Shown here: positions 25,048-33,518 of the stretch, in pieces
Layout: every line of letters begins with the position of its first letter
Numbering within the stretch: the first letter of the stretch is position 1
Source of the DNA: JAVBKV01 sp031553885
Lineage (GTDB): Bacteria > Bacteroidota > Bacteroidia > Bacteroidales > Azobacteroidaceae
Direction of reading: 5' to 3'
Assembly (NCBI GenBank): GCA_031553885.1
Contig: JAVBKV010000001.1
Location: forward strand, 60,734-124,733
DNA: 64,000 nucleotides
The notes under the pieces: model-generated
Databases searched by the model: none
Told to the model about the DNA's origin: nothing
The model's input: only the letters and a program-made list of their open reading frames with translations
Program-made: the position numbers and the translations under genes

Positions 25048-26220
25048 TTATTTTATTTGTATATAAGCCCTGTAATTTGTTTGCCCGGAAACCGTGCAAA
25101 GAGAAAGGTATCCCGATTCAATTCGGTTATTCCGGAATCTAAGCGGGTGTTCTTTCTGCATTTTCAGGTGTTTTTCAAAGATGTTGCCTTTTTTTGAATC
25201 ATAGTCTACGAAGAAATAACCCAGGGCATCTTCATGGATGTATTTTTGCTGCAATTGAAGAGTCAGGTAACCCATACTTTTACGGAGATTAATTTCAAGA
25301 CAGGGATGCAGGTGATGAGTTCCGTTATCTTCGTATATCAGCATATCAACTCCAATACTTCCCTGGTAAACTGGAGTGTATTTTTCTTTCAGGATGGTGA
25401 GCAGATTATTTTTAACGTTGATCAATAGTTCCGGATCAATGTAGGAGGAAAGCATATTGATCATGTATTGTTGCGAGGCGATCCGGCTTCCGGTGTAAGC
25501 TCCTTTGTCATTGGTACTAAAGATGGAATAACCACAGAAAGAAATTTCTCCCGAAGGGTGGGCAGTAAAGTGCATCGAAAAGTCCAATTGCTTATTGAGT
25601 ACTTTTTCAATGGAAACAGTCGCTTGTTTTCTCAACATTCCCTGTAGGATCTGGGCGGAGGATCCGGATATTTTTCCAGGAGGGAGCCAGAGCAATCCTC
25701 TTCCGGATGAGGAATAGGGTGATTTGACTAATTGCCGGAACTGACTTTTCTGAATAAAATTTTCGATGTCTTCGATCCGGGTGTAAAATTCCGGCAGGAT
25801 ATCCGGATTGATTTCCGGTAATTTTTCCATTAATTCTTTCAAGCACTCCCTTGATGTCTGGCGGCTGCTCAAGGTCCGGTATTCGTCTTTCCAGTCCGGT
25901 ATTTCGAGCCCGAGTTGATAGTGTTCGTTCAGTTGTTTGAAGAAATGGAGGCTTTGTGGTGATACTCCCCATAAAGAAAGCGATTGACCCGTTAGCAGCT
26001 TATTATTCCGGGCCAGATCAGTCTGGTTGATTGCCAAAGGCAGATTGAATAGAGAAAGAGGCCGTGCCTCTTCTCCCCATATAAAATCTCCGGGAGAAGC
26101 ATACCAGGCCGGCAGGTAAGCCAGATCGCGCTGCATCTTAATCTGATTGGCCGCGGGAGTGTAGTATGGAGAGGCGTTCAGAACGGCTGTTTCATGTCCG
26201 GGGTTAAAATAATGAAGCAT
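25048..26220 (-). CDS. Uncharacterised ATP-grasp-like protein
   Basis: About 390 residues, starting MLHYFNPGHETAVLNASPYY; the ATG at 26220 fits this conserved start, and the longer frame from 26253 would overlap the preceding gene. ATP-grasp features are visible in order: LVKSPYSSSGRGLLWLP (Lys and Gly loop binding ATP), SIEKVLNKQLDFS, GVDMLIYEDNG (metal Asp) and HPCLEINLRKSMG (Glu and Asn metal site). The N-terminal part is rich in aromatic residues and resembles no characterised domain. By analogy it should ligate a carboxylate to an amine, substrate unknown. It starts five bases after the GNAT gene and is co-directional, suggesting co-expression. Confidence 0.62.
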   Translation of the reverse strand: MLHYFNPGHETAVLNASPYYTPAANQIKMQRDLAYLPAWYASPGDFIWGEEARPLSLFNLPLAINQTDLARNNKLLTGQSLSLWGVSPQSLHFFKQLNEHYQLGLEIPDWKDEYRTLSSRQTSRECLKELMEKLPEINPDILPEFYTRIEDIENFIQKSQFRQLVKSPYSSSGRGLLWLPPGKISGSSAQILQGMLRKQATVSIEKVLNKQLDFSMHFTAHPSGEISFCGYSIFSTNDKGAYTGSRIASQQYMINMLSSYIDPELLINVKNNLLTILKEKYTPVYQGSIGVDMLIYEDNGTHHLHPCLEINLRKSMGYLTLQLQQKYIHEDALGYFFVDYDSKKGNIFEKHLKMQKEHPLRFRNNRIESGYLSLCTVSGQTNYRAYIQIK

Positions 26221-26225
26221 CGGAA

Positions 26226-26684
26226 TCAGAGATGAATACTGCAATTGACCCATTCCGGATCGAAGTTTGCATGGTATTTTTTATAGAAGTTGATGGCAGG
26301 TTCGTTCCATTCCAATACTTGCCAGACAATACCGTTGAGCTTTCTTTCTCTGGCTTCCTCTACTAATGCTTCAAACAATTGTTTTCCTATCCCTTTGCCA
26401 CGCATTTCGCGAGTGATGTAAATATCTTCCAGATACATCCGTTGTCCTTTCCAGGTGCTGAAACGGATGTAATACAATGCAAATCCACAAACAATTCCAT
26501 CCATTTCGGCTACATAGGCCCACCAGACCGGTTGAGGACCAAAACCACTTTCTTCAAAGTGCTCCGGAGATACCGTAACTTCCTCGGGCGCTCTTTCATA
26601 GAGTGCTAACTCCCGGACTAATTCCAGTAACCGGGGGCAATCTTTTTTTTCAGCTCTTCGAATAACAACCGTCTCCATAATCAA
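26226..26684 (-). CDS. GNAT N-acetyltransferase, SSAT-like
   Basis: A 152-residue single-domain acetyltransferase. VVIRRAEKKDCPRLLELVRE is the N-terminal strand-helix, MYLEDIYITREMRGKGIGKQ carries the acetyl-CoA phosphate-binding RGKGIGK loop, and IVWQVLEWNEPAINFYKK is the C-terminal signature seen in spermidine/spermine N1-acetyltransferase-type enzymes (YLEDIYV, WQVLDWN, FY). A polyamine or similar small amine acceptor is likely but unproven. Its ATG could be at 26684 or 26678. It lies 12 bases after the substrate-binding protein gene and five before the ATP-grasp-like gene. Confidence 0.85.
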   Translation of the reverse strand: MIMETVVIRRAEKKDCPRLLELVRELALYERAPEEVTVSPEHFEESGFGPQPVWWAYVAEMDGIVCGFALYYIRFSTWKGQRMYLEDIYITREMRGKGIGKQLFEALVEEARERKLNGIVWQVLEWNEPAINFYKKYHANFDPEWVNCSIHL

Positions 26685-26689
26685 TACCC

Positions 26690-26731
26690 TTAACTCTTAA
26701 TTTTTAACTCTTAACTCTTCATTCTTCACTC
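26690..26731 (-). repeat. 7-bp-period repeat forming the end of a gene
   Basis: Six heptads (TTAACTC, TTAATTT, TTAACTC, TTAACTC, TTCATTC, TTCACTC). The last codons and stop of the solute-binding protein gene lie inside this block, so the protein ends RVKNEELRVKN. No inverted partner is present at this copy. Confidence 0.6.
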
Positions 26732-27518
26732 GTCCTCCTCCAGAGGGGGAGAAGGCTGATATCCAACTGTTCAGGCTATCCAGTAAAACCGGAGCATTCT
26801 TTCGGATGGCCCAAGCCTGTAATTGGGTAAAAGTAATATCGGTCTGAAAATCGATCTGAGGAAAATTAGCCATGTTCTTAAGTGCGATTTCCTGATCTAC
26901 AACAGCATAATCAATATCGCCTTCAGCAACCATATAAATGAGTTGTTCGGCATTGTATTGTTTTTCCTCCCGGATATAGATGGTATCGGCGATTTCTTCG
27001 GATAAGTTACGAAGTCTCAGTATGACGGGAGAATTCTGAGGTATATACAATGTTTTTTTTGCCAGGTCGATCTGGCTGCGGATCGGCTTGAGTTCATTGT
27101 TGGCAGAGGCTTTACGCTGAACCAATACCTGTTTATTCTGGGTGATCGGTTCGGTAAATGCCAGGGTTTGTTTGTTTTCAGTCGTAATAGGTATGTTGTG
27201 TGCAATGACATCGTATTGCAACTGTTCCAGGCCCTTTATACAATTATTCAGGTTGTTTTCCAGGTGGATTTCTACATTCAATCCGGATTGTTTTTCGATG
27301 AATTTACAAAGGTTATACTGTAGTCCAAGAGTAGTATCTCCCGAGACGTAATAATCGACGGAATTGTATTCGGTAACAACCCTCAGTACACCCTCTTTCC
27401 GGATTTCCGAAAAATCCCTTTTTTTTACCGATAACAGGTGTTTACCAAGTAAAAACATAACTCCCAATGCGATAAAAAGAAGTATGATGTATATGGGAAG
27501 TAGTCTTTTTGATAACAT
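26697..27518 (-). CDS. Membrane-anchored substrate-binding protein (SBP family 3, MltF-like N-domain)
   Basis: A 273-residue protein with a single N-terminal membrane segment (IYIILLFIALGVMFLLG, residues 9-25) acting as an anchor, then a two-lobe solute-binding fold starting VLRVVTEYNSVDYYVSG and including GLQYNLCKFIEKQSGL, YDVIAHNIPIT and TEPITQNKQVLV. The sequence is like the N-terminal half of membrane-bound lytic transglycosylase F, without the lytic SLT domain. It probably senses or binds an amino acid or muropeptide-like ligand in the periplasm. The last 11 residues are encoded by the heptad repeat and are not part of the fold. It starts 14 bases after the porin stop. Confidence 0.78.
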   Translation of the reverse strand: MLSKRLLPIYIILLFIALGVMFLLGKHLLSVKKRDFSEIRKEGVLRVVTEYNSVDYYVSGDTTLGLQYNLCKFIEKQSGLNVEIHLENNLNNCIKGLEQLQYDVIAHNIPITTENKQTLAFTEPITQNKQVLVQRKASANNELKPIRSQIDLAKKTLYIPQNSPVILRLRNLSEEIADTIYIREEKQYNAEQLIYMVAEGDIDYAVVDQEIALKNMANFPQIDFQTDITFTQLQAWAIRKNAPVLLDSLNSWISAFSPSGGGRVKNEELRVKN

Positions 27519-27532
27519 GACTTTCTCGTTTT

Positions 27533-29539
27533 CTAATTATGAAAATCAATTGATAATCCCATTTTGAATACTTGAGGATTCAAGGGGTAATGAGGCATGG
27601 AAAAATATTCCGGGGGACTGATAAATGATGAACTCAGGTTATAAAATTCAATAAAAAAGCGGGTTTGCTTCAGATGGCAGTTTACGAATCCGTTGATGAG
27701 TGGATATTCTCCGACTTTTTTCTCTTTTTGTAACCGGAACTGTTGAGTGGCCGGTTCGTAAGTCGGCGAATAATACTTGGAAAAGTAATGGAGGTTACCA
27801 CCCATTTGAATGGTTAGTACCTTCGCGACCTTGAATTGGAAGTACAAGCTTGAATACAAGCTGAGGTCGGGAAGCGGGAGGACATTCTGATCACTTGTCG
27901 TTTGATAAACAAACTGATTGTCCCAGTGCAGGCCGCCCAATTTGATATTTTGTTGCAAAGTTGCTGCCAATACCTGGATGTCTCCGGAATGTTGTTTCGG
28001 GTATCCGGTTTCATCGAAATAAATGTAATTTGTAATGTTTTCTACCCCGACATTGAGGTTGGTTTTTGTATGGGGAATGTCGATTGATCCACCTAAGTAG
28101 ACCTTTCTAACCTTGCTGAAATTTTTGTCCCACCAAAAATATTTACTGTGATAAGTGTTCTCATAAAATGTCGGAGCCAGGTTTTTGAACGCTCCACTGA
28201 CCTTTACGGCAGCTGTATCTTTCAGTACGGGAATTCGCGTTTCTATGTTTCCGGAAACATTGTAGTCTCCCAGGTTATATCCGATGACACCGAAACTCCC
28301 CTGCGCATCATAACGGAGTATTTTTCCTGTTCGTTTCGCCAATTCTCCTCCGATATAGGTGGAGGACTGGCTCTTTTCGAGGGGTAGGGGTACTGTATCC
28401 ATGAGGGAATAACTTCTTAAATCCTGTGTAAGGAAGGCTGTCAGGTCAAACTTGGCCCAGGAACTGAAGCCTTCTCTCATGGAGAGGCCAACCGTATTCC
28501 TGAGGGACCAGTAAGAGGTTGAATCATTGGCAGCTAAATCCGTTTTAAGAAAATCACGGTTATCATAGAAATTATCCAGATTATCAGTGTCTTCTGTATA
28601 AAAGTTTCTTTTTTTGTCGGTGTAATCAAAGGTATAAATAATACTGGAAACCGGTATGAATTGCTGGATTGTATCTGATATAGTTCTTTCGAATCCTAGG
28701 TTGTAATGATAATTCAGGTAATAACGGGTTCCTTTTATGTGGTTCCAGGTGTCCTGGAAGTTGGTAGGAATGGATCTTGTCTGGACGTTCCTTTCTGTGC
28801 GTTCAGGATGCGAGATGTAGTCATCGTTCGTGATTCCTCCGTTTTCCGCATTCGTATAATCGGCCGGATTAATGAAAACATGCAATTGGTGCCGGTCTGC
28901 GATGTACGATCCGTAAATCACCCATTCCATGTGCTTGGCCGCTTGGGAATTATAGTATCCGCGGGCATACAGGTAATCCATATCGAATCCGATATTCAGT
29001 TTTTTTCCAAAACTGACTGACATGGCGGCCAGTAATCGTTCCTCTTTCGTCTCCCGGCTTCCTGCCGTTTGGTAAGAGATCCTGGAATAAGGAATTCTTG
29101 TCGTGATGAAATCGAACTTGTCCGGCGCCTGGGCATATCCGTAATAAGGGTCCAGAAATATAAAATTGGAACGATCCGGACGATCGAAAAAGATCCGGGA
29201 TTCCAATGGTAATCCCAGGTTTCCCGGATAGGCTACCGCTATACCCATTCCTTCGACATTGGTCCGGTTGAAGTAATCGGTTAGCGTCGTATCGGGTCTT
29301 CCGATGACTCGTTCTCCCGTTCTTTCTGTTATCCGCCAGTAATTAATGGTTTTCGTGGAGTCGAAATTACTCACGGGAGTAAACAATGTTTCGTCATGAC
29401 TTAGGATTTCTGTTGCAGTCTTTTCGTTGAAACCTGAAGCATCGATCGAATCGACCTTGACAGGCTGAATAATATCCTGTCCGTATGAAAAAAACGGAAA
29501 AAACAGAATTAATATCGATATGTGAAGAACTTTTTTCAA
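27533..29539 (-). CDS. Putative outer membrane porin (Porin_10 family)
   Basis: A 668-residue protein with signal peptide (KKVLHISILILFFPFFSYG, cleavage before QD). It consists of long runs of alternating beta strands rich in Tyr, Asn and aromatic ends, including YFNRTNVEGMGIAVAYPGNLGLP and FFDRPDRSNFIFLDPYY near the start and a final MPHYPLNPQVFKMGLSIDFH, which is a typical beta-barrel C-terminus ending in an aromatic-rich strand. The Bacteroidetes porin family PF14121 has this length and composition. It begins nine bases after the ferredoxin oxidoreductase gamma gene, an unusual neighbour, so the two may share an operon by chance. The solute is unknown. Confidence 0.78.
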   Translation of the reverse strand: MKKVLHISILILFFPFFSYGQDIIQPVKVDSIDASGFNEKTATEILSHDETLFTPVSNFDSTKTINYWRITERTGERVIGRPDTTLTDYFNRTNVEGMGIAVAYPGNLGLPLESRIFFDRPDRSNFIFLDPYYGYAQAPDKFDFITTRIPYSRISYQTAGSRETKEERLLAAMSVSFGKKLNIGFDMDYLYARGYYNSQAAKHMEWVIYGSYIADRHQLHVFINPADYTNAENGGITNDDYISHPERTERNVQTRSIPTNFQDTWNHIKGTRYYLNYHYNLGFERTISDTIQQFIPVSSIIYTFDYTDKKRNFYTEDTDNLDNFYDNRDFLKTDLAANDSTSYWSLRNTVGLSMREGFSSWAKFDLTAFLTQDLRSYSLMDTVPLPLEKSQSSTYIGGELAKRTGKILRYDAQGSFGVIGYNLGDYNVSGNIETRIPVLKDTAAVKVSGAFKNLAPTFYENTYHSKYFWWDKNFSKVRKVYLGGSIDIPHTKTNLNVGVENITNYIYFDETGYPKQHSGDIQVLAATLQQNIKLGGLHWDNQFVYQTTSDQNVLPLPDLSLYSSLYFQFKVAKVLTIQMGGNLHYFSKYYSPTYEPATQQFRLQKEKKVGEYPLINGFVNCHLKQTRFFIEFYNLSSSFISPPEYFSMPHYPLNPQVFKMGLSIDFHN

Positions 29540-29548
29540 GCGGAATAA

Positions 29549-30091
29549 TCAGATTTCTTTGATTATCTCCATTCCTTTTAAGATCGCTTTTTCGTTCATC
29601 GGCAATAATTTATGATGACGTTCAGGCAATGATTTTTTCAATCCTTTCATTACACTTTCCAATTGAACCATAGGATTGACTTTCAACATGCCTCCCAGAA
29701 CGATCATATTGAATGCTTTTTCATTTCCATCCGCAACAGCCGTATTCATGGCATCGATTTCATACACATGGATGTCTTTGCGGGTAGGAGCTTTGGTAAT
29801 TCCATATCCATCGTAAATCAAGGCTCCTCCGGGCTTCACCATTTTTTCAAATTTATCGAGTGAAGGCTGGTTGAGGATAATGGCAATATCATAGGTATTC
29901 AGAACCGGAGATGAAATTCTTTCGTCACTTAAAATAACAGTTACATTAGCCGTTCCACCTCGCTGTTCGGGACCGTAAGAAGGAAACCAACTGACTTCCT
30001 TGTCTTCCATTAATCCTGAATAAGCTAGTATTTTTCCCATGGAGAGCACGCCCTGTCCTCCGAATCCGGCAATGATGATTTCGTGTTTCAT
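29549..30091 (-). CDS. vorC: 2-oxoacid:ferredoxin oxidoreductase, gamma subunit
   Basis: A 180-residue subunit: IIIAGFGGQGVLSMGKILAYSG at the N-terminus, SWFPSYGPEQRGGTANVTVILSD, and GGALIYDGYG. These match the gamma subunit of 2-ketoacid:ferredoxin oxidoreductases, which forms the cofactor-side wall of the complex. It is the last gene of the four-subunit operon and is separated from the beta gene by a 96-base heptad hairpin. Acid specificity (branched-chain versus 2-oxoglutarate) cannot be read from this subunit; a symbol is given by position in the operon. Confidence 0.85.
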   Translation of the reverse strand: MKHEIIIAGFGGQGVLSMGKILAYSGLMEDKEVSWFPSYGPEQRGGTANVTVILSDERISSPVLNTYDIAIILNQPSLDKFEKMVKPGGALIYDGYGITKAPTRKDIHVYEIDAMNTAVADGNEKAFNMIVLGGMLKVNPMVQLESVMKGLKKSLPERHHKLLPMNEKAILKGMEIIKEI

Positions 30092-30096
30092 ATTTA

Positions 30097-30185
30097 TAAG
30101 AACTAAGAGTTAAGAACTAAGAACCAAGAACTAAAATGAGCAATGATAATTTAACTCTTAGTTCTTCGTTTTTAGTTCTTCGTTA
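30097..30185. repeat. Heptad inverted-repeat hairpin between vor genes
   Basis: Left heptads from 30097 (TAAGAAC, TAAGAGT, TAAGAAC, TAAGAAC, CAAGAAC) and right inverted heptads at 30151-30185. The 16-base word at 30098-30113 is the exact reverse complement of 30151-30166. The intervening mRNA sequence separates the beta and gamma genes, where a stem-loop could change relative expression or mRNA decay. Confidence 0.75.
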
Positions 30186-30187
30186 AT

Positions 30188-30949
30188 TTAAATGTCTTTC
30201 AAGTCTCCCAGCGGATACATGGGTAACATGTTTTCAACCATCCATTGGTTGGCTTCTTCCGGAGTTTGTTTCCAACCGGAAGAGCAGGTCGATACAAATT
30301 CGACAACAGAGGTTCCCTTGCCAGCCATTGAATTTTCAAAGGCCTTGCGCAGCATTTTTTTTGCTTTCTTGATTGCCGGTGCCGAGTGAACCGTTTGCCG
30401 GGTAACCAGGCAGGTCCCTTCGAGTTGGGCCAACAAGTCGCTTATTTTCAGAGGATATCCGTTGAGTTGTTCATTTCTTCCATACGGACAGGTTGCCGTT
30501 TTCATATTCAAAAGAGTAGTCGGAGCCATTTGTCCGCCTGTCATACCATAGATGGCGTTGTTGATGAATACGATGACGATATTCTCACCCCGGTTACAGG
30601 CGTGGATGGTTTCTGCCGTACCGATGGCAGCAAGATCCCCGTCGCCCTGGTAAGTAAAAACCATTTTATCCGGATTCAGTCGTTTGATTGCTGTAGCCAA
30701 AGCCGGAGCTCTTCCGTGTGCGGCTTCCTGCCAGTCGATATCGAGGTAGTTGTAGGCAAATACAGCACAACCCACCGGAGCTACTCCGATTGTTTTTTCT
30801 TCCATTCCCATTTCTTCGATAACCTCGGCAATCAATTTGTGTACCACGCCATGGCTGCATCCCGGGCAATAGTGCATCGGGTTATCGTTCATTAACTTAG
30901 GTTTTTGGTACACTAAGTTTTCGGGTTTGATCATTTCTGCTATATCCAT
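30188..30949 (-). CDS. vorA: 2-oxoacid:ferredoxin oxidoreductase, beta (TPP-binding) subunit
   Basis: A 253-residue subunit. HYCPGCSHGVVHKLIAE is the conserved N-terminal CPGC-H motif, YQGDGDLAAIGTAETIHA is the thiamine-diphosphate-binding GDGDL(S/A)xIG motif, and VIVFINNAIYGMTGGQMAPTT follows as expected. It binds TPP and a substrate-proximal region of the enzyme that oxidatively decarboxylates 2-oxoacids with reduction of ferredoxin. It starts five bases after the alpha gene. The name VorA/KorB is by operon order rather than measured specificity. Confidence 0.9.
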   Translation of the reverse strand: MDIAEMIKPENLVYQKPKLMNDNPMHYCPGCSHGVVHKLIAEVIEEMGMEEKTIGVAPVGCAVFAYNYLDIDWQEAAHGRAPALATAIKRLNPDKMVFTYQGDGDLAAIGTAETIHACNRGENIVIVFINNAIYGMTGGQMAPTTLLNMKTATCPYGRNEQLNGYPLKISDLLAQLEGTCLVTRQTVHSAPAIKKAKKMLRKAFENSMAGKGTSVVEFVSTCSSGWKQTPEEANQWMVENMLPMYPLGDLKDI

Positions 30950-30954
30950 TGTCT

Positions 30955-32037
30955 TTATTTTCTTAATTTATCTTTCAGTGCTTGCAGCACTTCATCCGGA
31001 TTAGGAACGATGCCACCGAGGCGTCCGAAATGTTCGACCGGAACTTTACATTCCACAGCCAGCTTTACATCTTCGACCATTTGTCCGGCATTCAGTTCCA
31101 TCGTCAGGATCCCTTTTACTTTCGTATTGTAAGCCTTTAGTTCTTTTGTAGGGAAGGGCCAAAGGGTGATCGGACGGAAAAGGCCGACTTTAAGGCCTTC
31201 TTCCCGTGCCAGTTCCACAGCCTTCTGGCTGATCCGGGCGGCTGATCCGAAAGCGACGATCAGGTATTCGGCATCTTCACAAAACATTTCTTCGTAAAGG
31301 ACCTCGTTTTCTTCGATCCGCTTATATTTTTCCTGGAAACGGATGTTATTTTTTTCCATCACACTGGAATCCAGTTCCAGGGAAGTAATGATATTCGGTT
31401 TACGGGAGTTGGGTTTACCCAGGGTTGCCCAGGGTTGTTCCGCGCGAATTTCTTCTTCTGTTTTCCTGGGGCGGAATTCGGGCAAAATTACTTTTTCCAT
31501 CATCTGGCCGATGACTCCGTCGGAAAGGATCATGGCCGGATTGTTGTATTTGAATGCCAGGTCGAACCCTAATGCCACATGATCAGCCATTTCCTGAACG
31601 GAACAGGGAGCCAGGGTAATTAGCCGGTAATCACCGTGTCCGCCTCCTTTGACCGTTTGGAAATAGTCGGCCTGGCTGGGTTGAATAGTCCCTAATCCGG
31701 GACCTCCACGCATAATATTGACGATCAGTGCCGGGAGTTCTGCTCCGGCCATATACGATATCCCTTCCTGTTTCAGGCTGATACCCGGACTGGAGGAAGA
31801 GGTCATTACTCGTTTTCCGCAACCGGCTCCACCATATACCATGTTGATGGCTGCGACTTCGCTTTCAGCCTGAAGAACTACCATTCCGGTTGTTTCCCAA
31901 GGCTTTTCGTCCATAAGGGTTTCCATTATTTCCGATTGAGGAGTGATCGGATATCCGAAATACCCATCAGTTCCATAGCGAATGGCTGCATGAGCAATCG
32001 CCTCGTTTCCTTTCATTAATTTTACTTCTTCTGCCAT
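30955..32037 (-). CDS. vorB: 2-oxoacid:ferredoxin oxidoreductase, alpha subunit (VorB)
   Basis: A 360-residue protein. LMKGNEAIAHAAIRYGTDGYFGYPITPQSEIME is the standard alpha-subunit N-terminus, followed by AESEVAAINMVYGGAGCGKRVMTSSSSPG, which contacts the TPP pyrophosphate, and a C-terminal LTMELNAGQMVEDV. These are domains I and II of the ferredoxin oxidoreductase family. VorB-type alpha subunits of this length belong to 3-methyl-2-oxobutanoate oxidoreductases. In this anaerobe it would make acyl-CoA and reduced ferredoxin, feeding energy metabolism. It starts four bases after the ferredoxin subunit gene. Confidence 0.9.
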   Translation of the reverse strand: MAEEVKLMKGNEAIAHAAIRYGTDGYFGYPITPQSEIMETLMDEKPWETTGMVVLQAESEVAAINMVYGGAGCGKRVMTSSSSPGISLKQEGISYMAGAELPALIVNIMRGGPGLGTIQPSQADYFQTVKGGGHGDYRLITLAPCSVQEMADHVALGFDLAFKYNNPAMILSDGVIGQMMEKVILPEFRPRKTEEEIRAEQPWATLGKPNSRKPNIITSLELDSSVMEKNNIRFQEKYKRIEENEVLYEEMFCEDAEYLIVAFGSAARISQKAVELAREEGLKVGLFRPITLWPFPTKELKAYNTKVKGILTMELNAGQMVEDVKLAVECKVPVEHFGRLGGIVPNPDEVLQALKDKLRK

Positions 32038-32041
32038 GTCT

Positions 32042-32266
32042 TTAGATTTTTACCTTGTAAACGGTGATACAACCATCGGGACAGACATATCCGCAACTTG
32101 CACAACCGATGCATGCATCCGGATTCTTCATCAGAGAATAGTGATACCCTTTGGTATTCACTTCTTTTCCCAGTTCGAGAACGTCCGCAGGACATGCAAC
32201 GACACAAAGATTGCAGCCTTTACACCTTTCAGTGTTAACAACAACTGTTCCTCTTATTTTTGCCAT
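32042..32266 (-). CDS. vorD: 2-oxoacid:ferredoxin oxidoreductase, delta subunit (2[4Fe-4S] ferredoxin)
   Basis: A 74-residue ferredoxin. It has two cluster motifs: CKGCNLCVVACP in the N-terminal half and CIGCASCGYVCP in the C-terminal half, so two [4Fe-4S] clusters that carry electrons from the TPP centre to external ferredoxin. It is the first gene of the vor operon, downstream of the -7 box at 32334-32341 with a structured leader. Confidence 0.92.
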   Translation of the reverse strand: MAKIRGTVVVNTERCKGCNLCVVACPADVLELGKEVNTKGYHYSLMKNPDACIGCASCGYVCPDGCITVYKVKI

Positions 32267-32283
32267 AATTTATTTTAATAGAA

Positions 32284-32341
32284 AATTGTAAGCGGGCAAG
32301 CAAAAGATGCAGGTTCTTACAATTGATTCAACACAAAGTTA
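32284..32341 (-). promoter_or_regulatory. vor operon promoter and leader stem-loop
   Basis: On the - strand TAACTTTG (complement at 32334-32341) fits TAnnTTTG, placing transcription start near 32327. Just downstream, AATTGTAAG (32284-32292) and CTTACAATT (32316-32324) form a 9-bp stem with a 23-base loop that begins almost at the mRNA 5' end, before the ferredoxin ATG at 32266. It may stabilise the mRNA or control translation. Confidence 0.55.
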
Positions 32342-32415
32342 CGATAACTTTTTGTTAGAGAGTATTAATCTGTTACTTATTTTTAGTTAATAGGACTAAA
32401 TATAGTCGTAATTAT

Positions 32416-33513
32416 TTAATATTCAGGATATTGTTTTCGTAGTATTTCCAATTGTTCTGCGATTTTTCCTTCGGAATCACTTGTGTTTTTCAAGCCTTCT
32501 TCCAGGATGAGAATTGCTTTTTTATATTCTCCCATTTTTTCAAAATATTTACTTTGGTTAATATACAGGATTTCTACGTGGGGAGCTTGTGAAATAGCCT
32601 TTTCGTTGTATTGGGACGCTTTTTCCCACTGTTCCATTTTCGAACAGAAATCGGCGCCCATCGCAAAAGTTATATAATTATCTGTTTTTCCTAAAAATTC
32701 ATCGATTATTTCCAGGGCTTTGGAGGTGTTTTCGTTTTTTTTGTACGCCTGCAGCAATTTCAGCAGGTTATTGGATTCTTTGTATTCCAGTGATCTGGAA
32801 AATTCAAAGGCTTCAATTGCTCTTTCCATATCATCCAGGTCATAGAAAAGGCTTCCCAGCCGATCCCAGGTTTCTCCATCGAGGGGTTTCATCTGTTGGA
32901 TAATATCGGCTACCCGATATACATTTTCCATATCTTTCAGGGCCGAATAGCAATAGATCTGTTGCCAGTAAAATTCATCGTTTTCTTCGATTTGTGTCAC
33001 AGCTTCTTCCATGACTTCAATTCCGGCATCATAAAGATCAACATCGTATAATGCTTCTCCCATTGCGAGGTATATGGTTATCAGATCTTCTTTGTTATCG
33101 GCATATCTCGTTTTCATTTTACTGAAGGAATGAAATGCATGTTCTTCCATTCCTAAATGGAGAAGTGCTGTCAACCGGTGTCCATCCAACCAGACTGCCT
33201 GCCATTCTTTGAACCGGTCGCACAGGTTTATCAGGTCATTCCATAATTGATAATCATTCATCAGAAGCATGATATCATAGACGACATCTTCATTATCGGC
33301 GTGGAATTTAAGGGCATGCTCGATGGCCTGTTTGGCCTTGTCCAGTTCTTCTTCCGACAGGTAAATATCGATGATTTCATACAAATCTTCCGAGTCTACA
33401 TAGCCGGGAGCTTGTTGTTTGTTGACGGCTTCATCCCAGGAGAGAAAAAAATCAGGATAAGGTTCTTTTTTCTCTTTGTATGAATCGTCAAAGAAGCTTC
33501 TGAAACCAAACAT
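32416..33513 (-). CDS. TPR-repeat protein
   Basis: A 365-residue, mostly helical protein with about eight tetratricopeptide-like units (for example YEIIDIYLSEEELDKAKQAI, GEALYDVDLYDAGIEVMEEA, GSLFYDLDDMERAIEAFEFS and INQSKYFEKMGEYKKAILIL). It is acidic and has no signal peptide, so it should work in the cytoplasm as a protein-interaction scaffold. It begins five bases after glnS stop and is probably co-transcribed with it. I know no specific partner for this family. Confidence 0.75.
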   Translation of the reverse strand: MFGFRSFFDDSYKEKKEPYPDFFLSWDEAVNKQQAPGYVDSEDLYEIIDIYLSEEELDKAKQAIEHALKFHADNEDVVYDIMLLMNDYQLWNDLINLCDRFKEWQAVWLDGHRLTALLHLGMEEHAFHSFSKMKTRYADNKEDLITIYLAMGEALYDVDLYDAGIEVMEEAVTQIEENDEFYWQQIYCYSALKDMENVYRVADIIQQMKPLDGETWDRLGSLFYDLDDMERAIEAFEFSRSLEYKESNNLLKLLQAYKKNENTSKALEIIDEFLGKTDNYITFAMGADFCSKMEQWEKASQYNEKAISQAPHVEILYINQSKYFEKMGEYKKAILILEEGLKNTSDSEGKIAEQLEILRKQYPEY

Positions 33514-33518
33514 GATGA

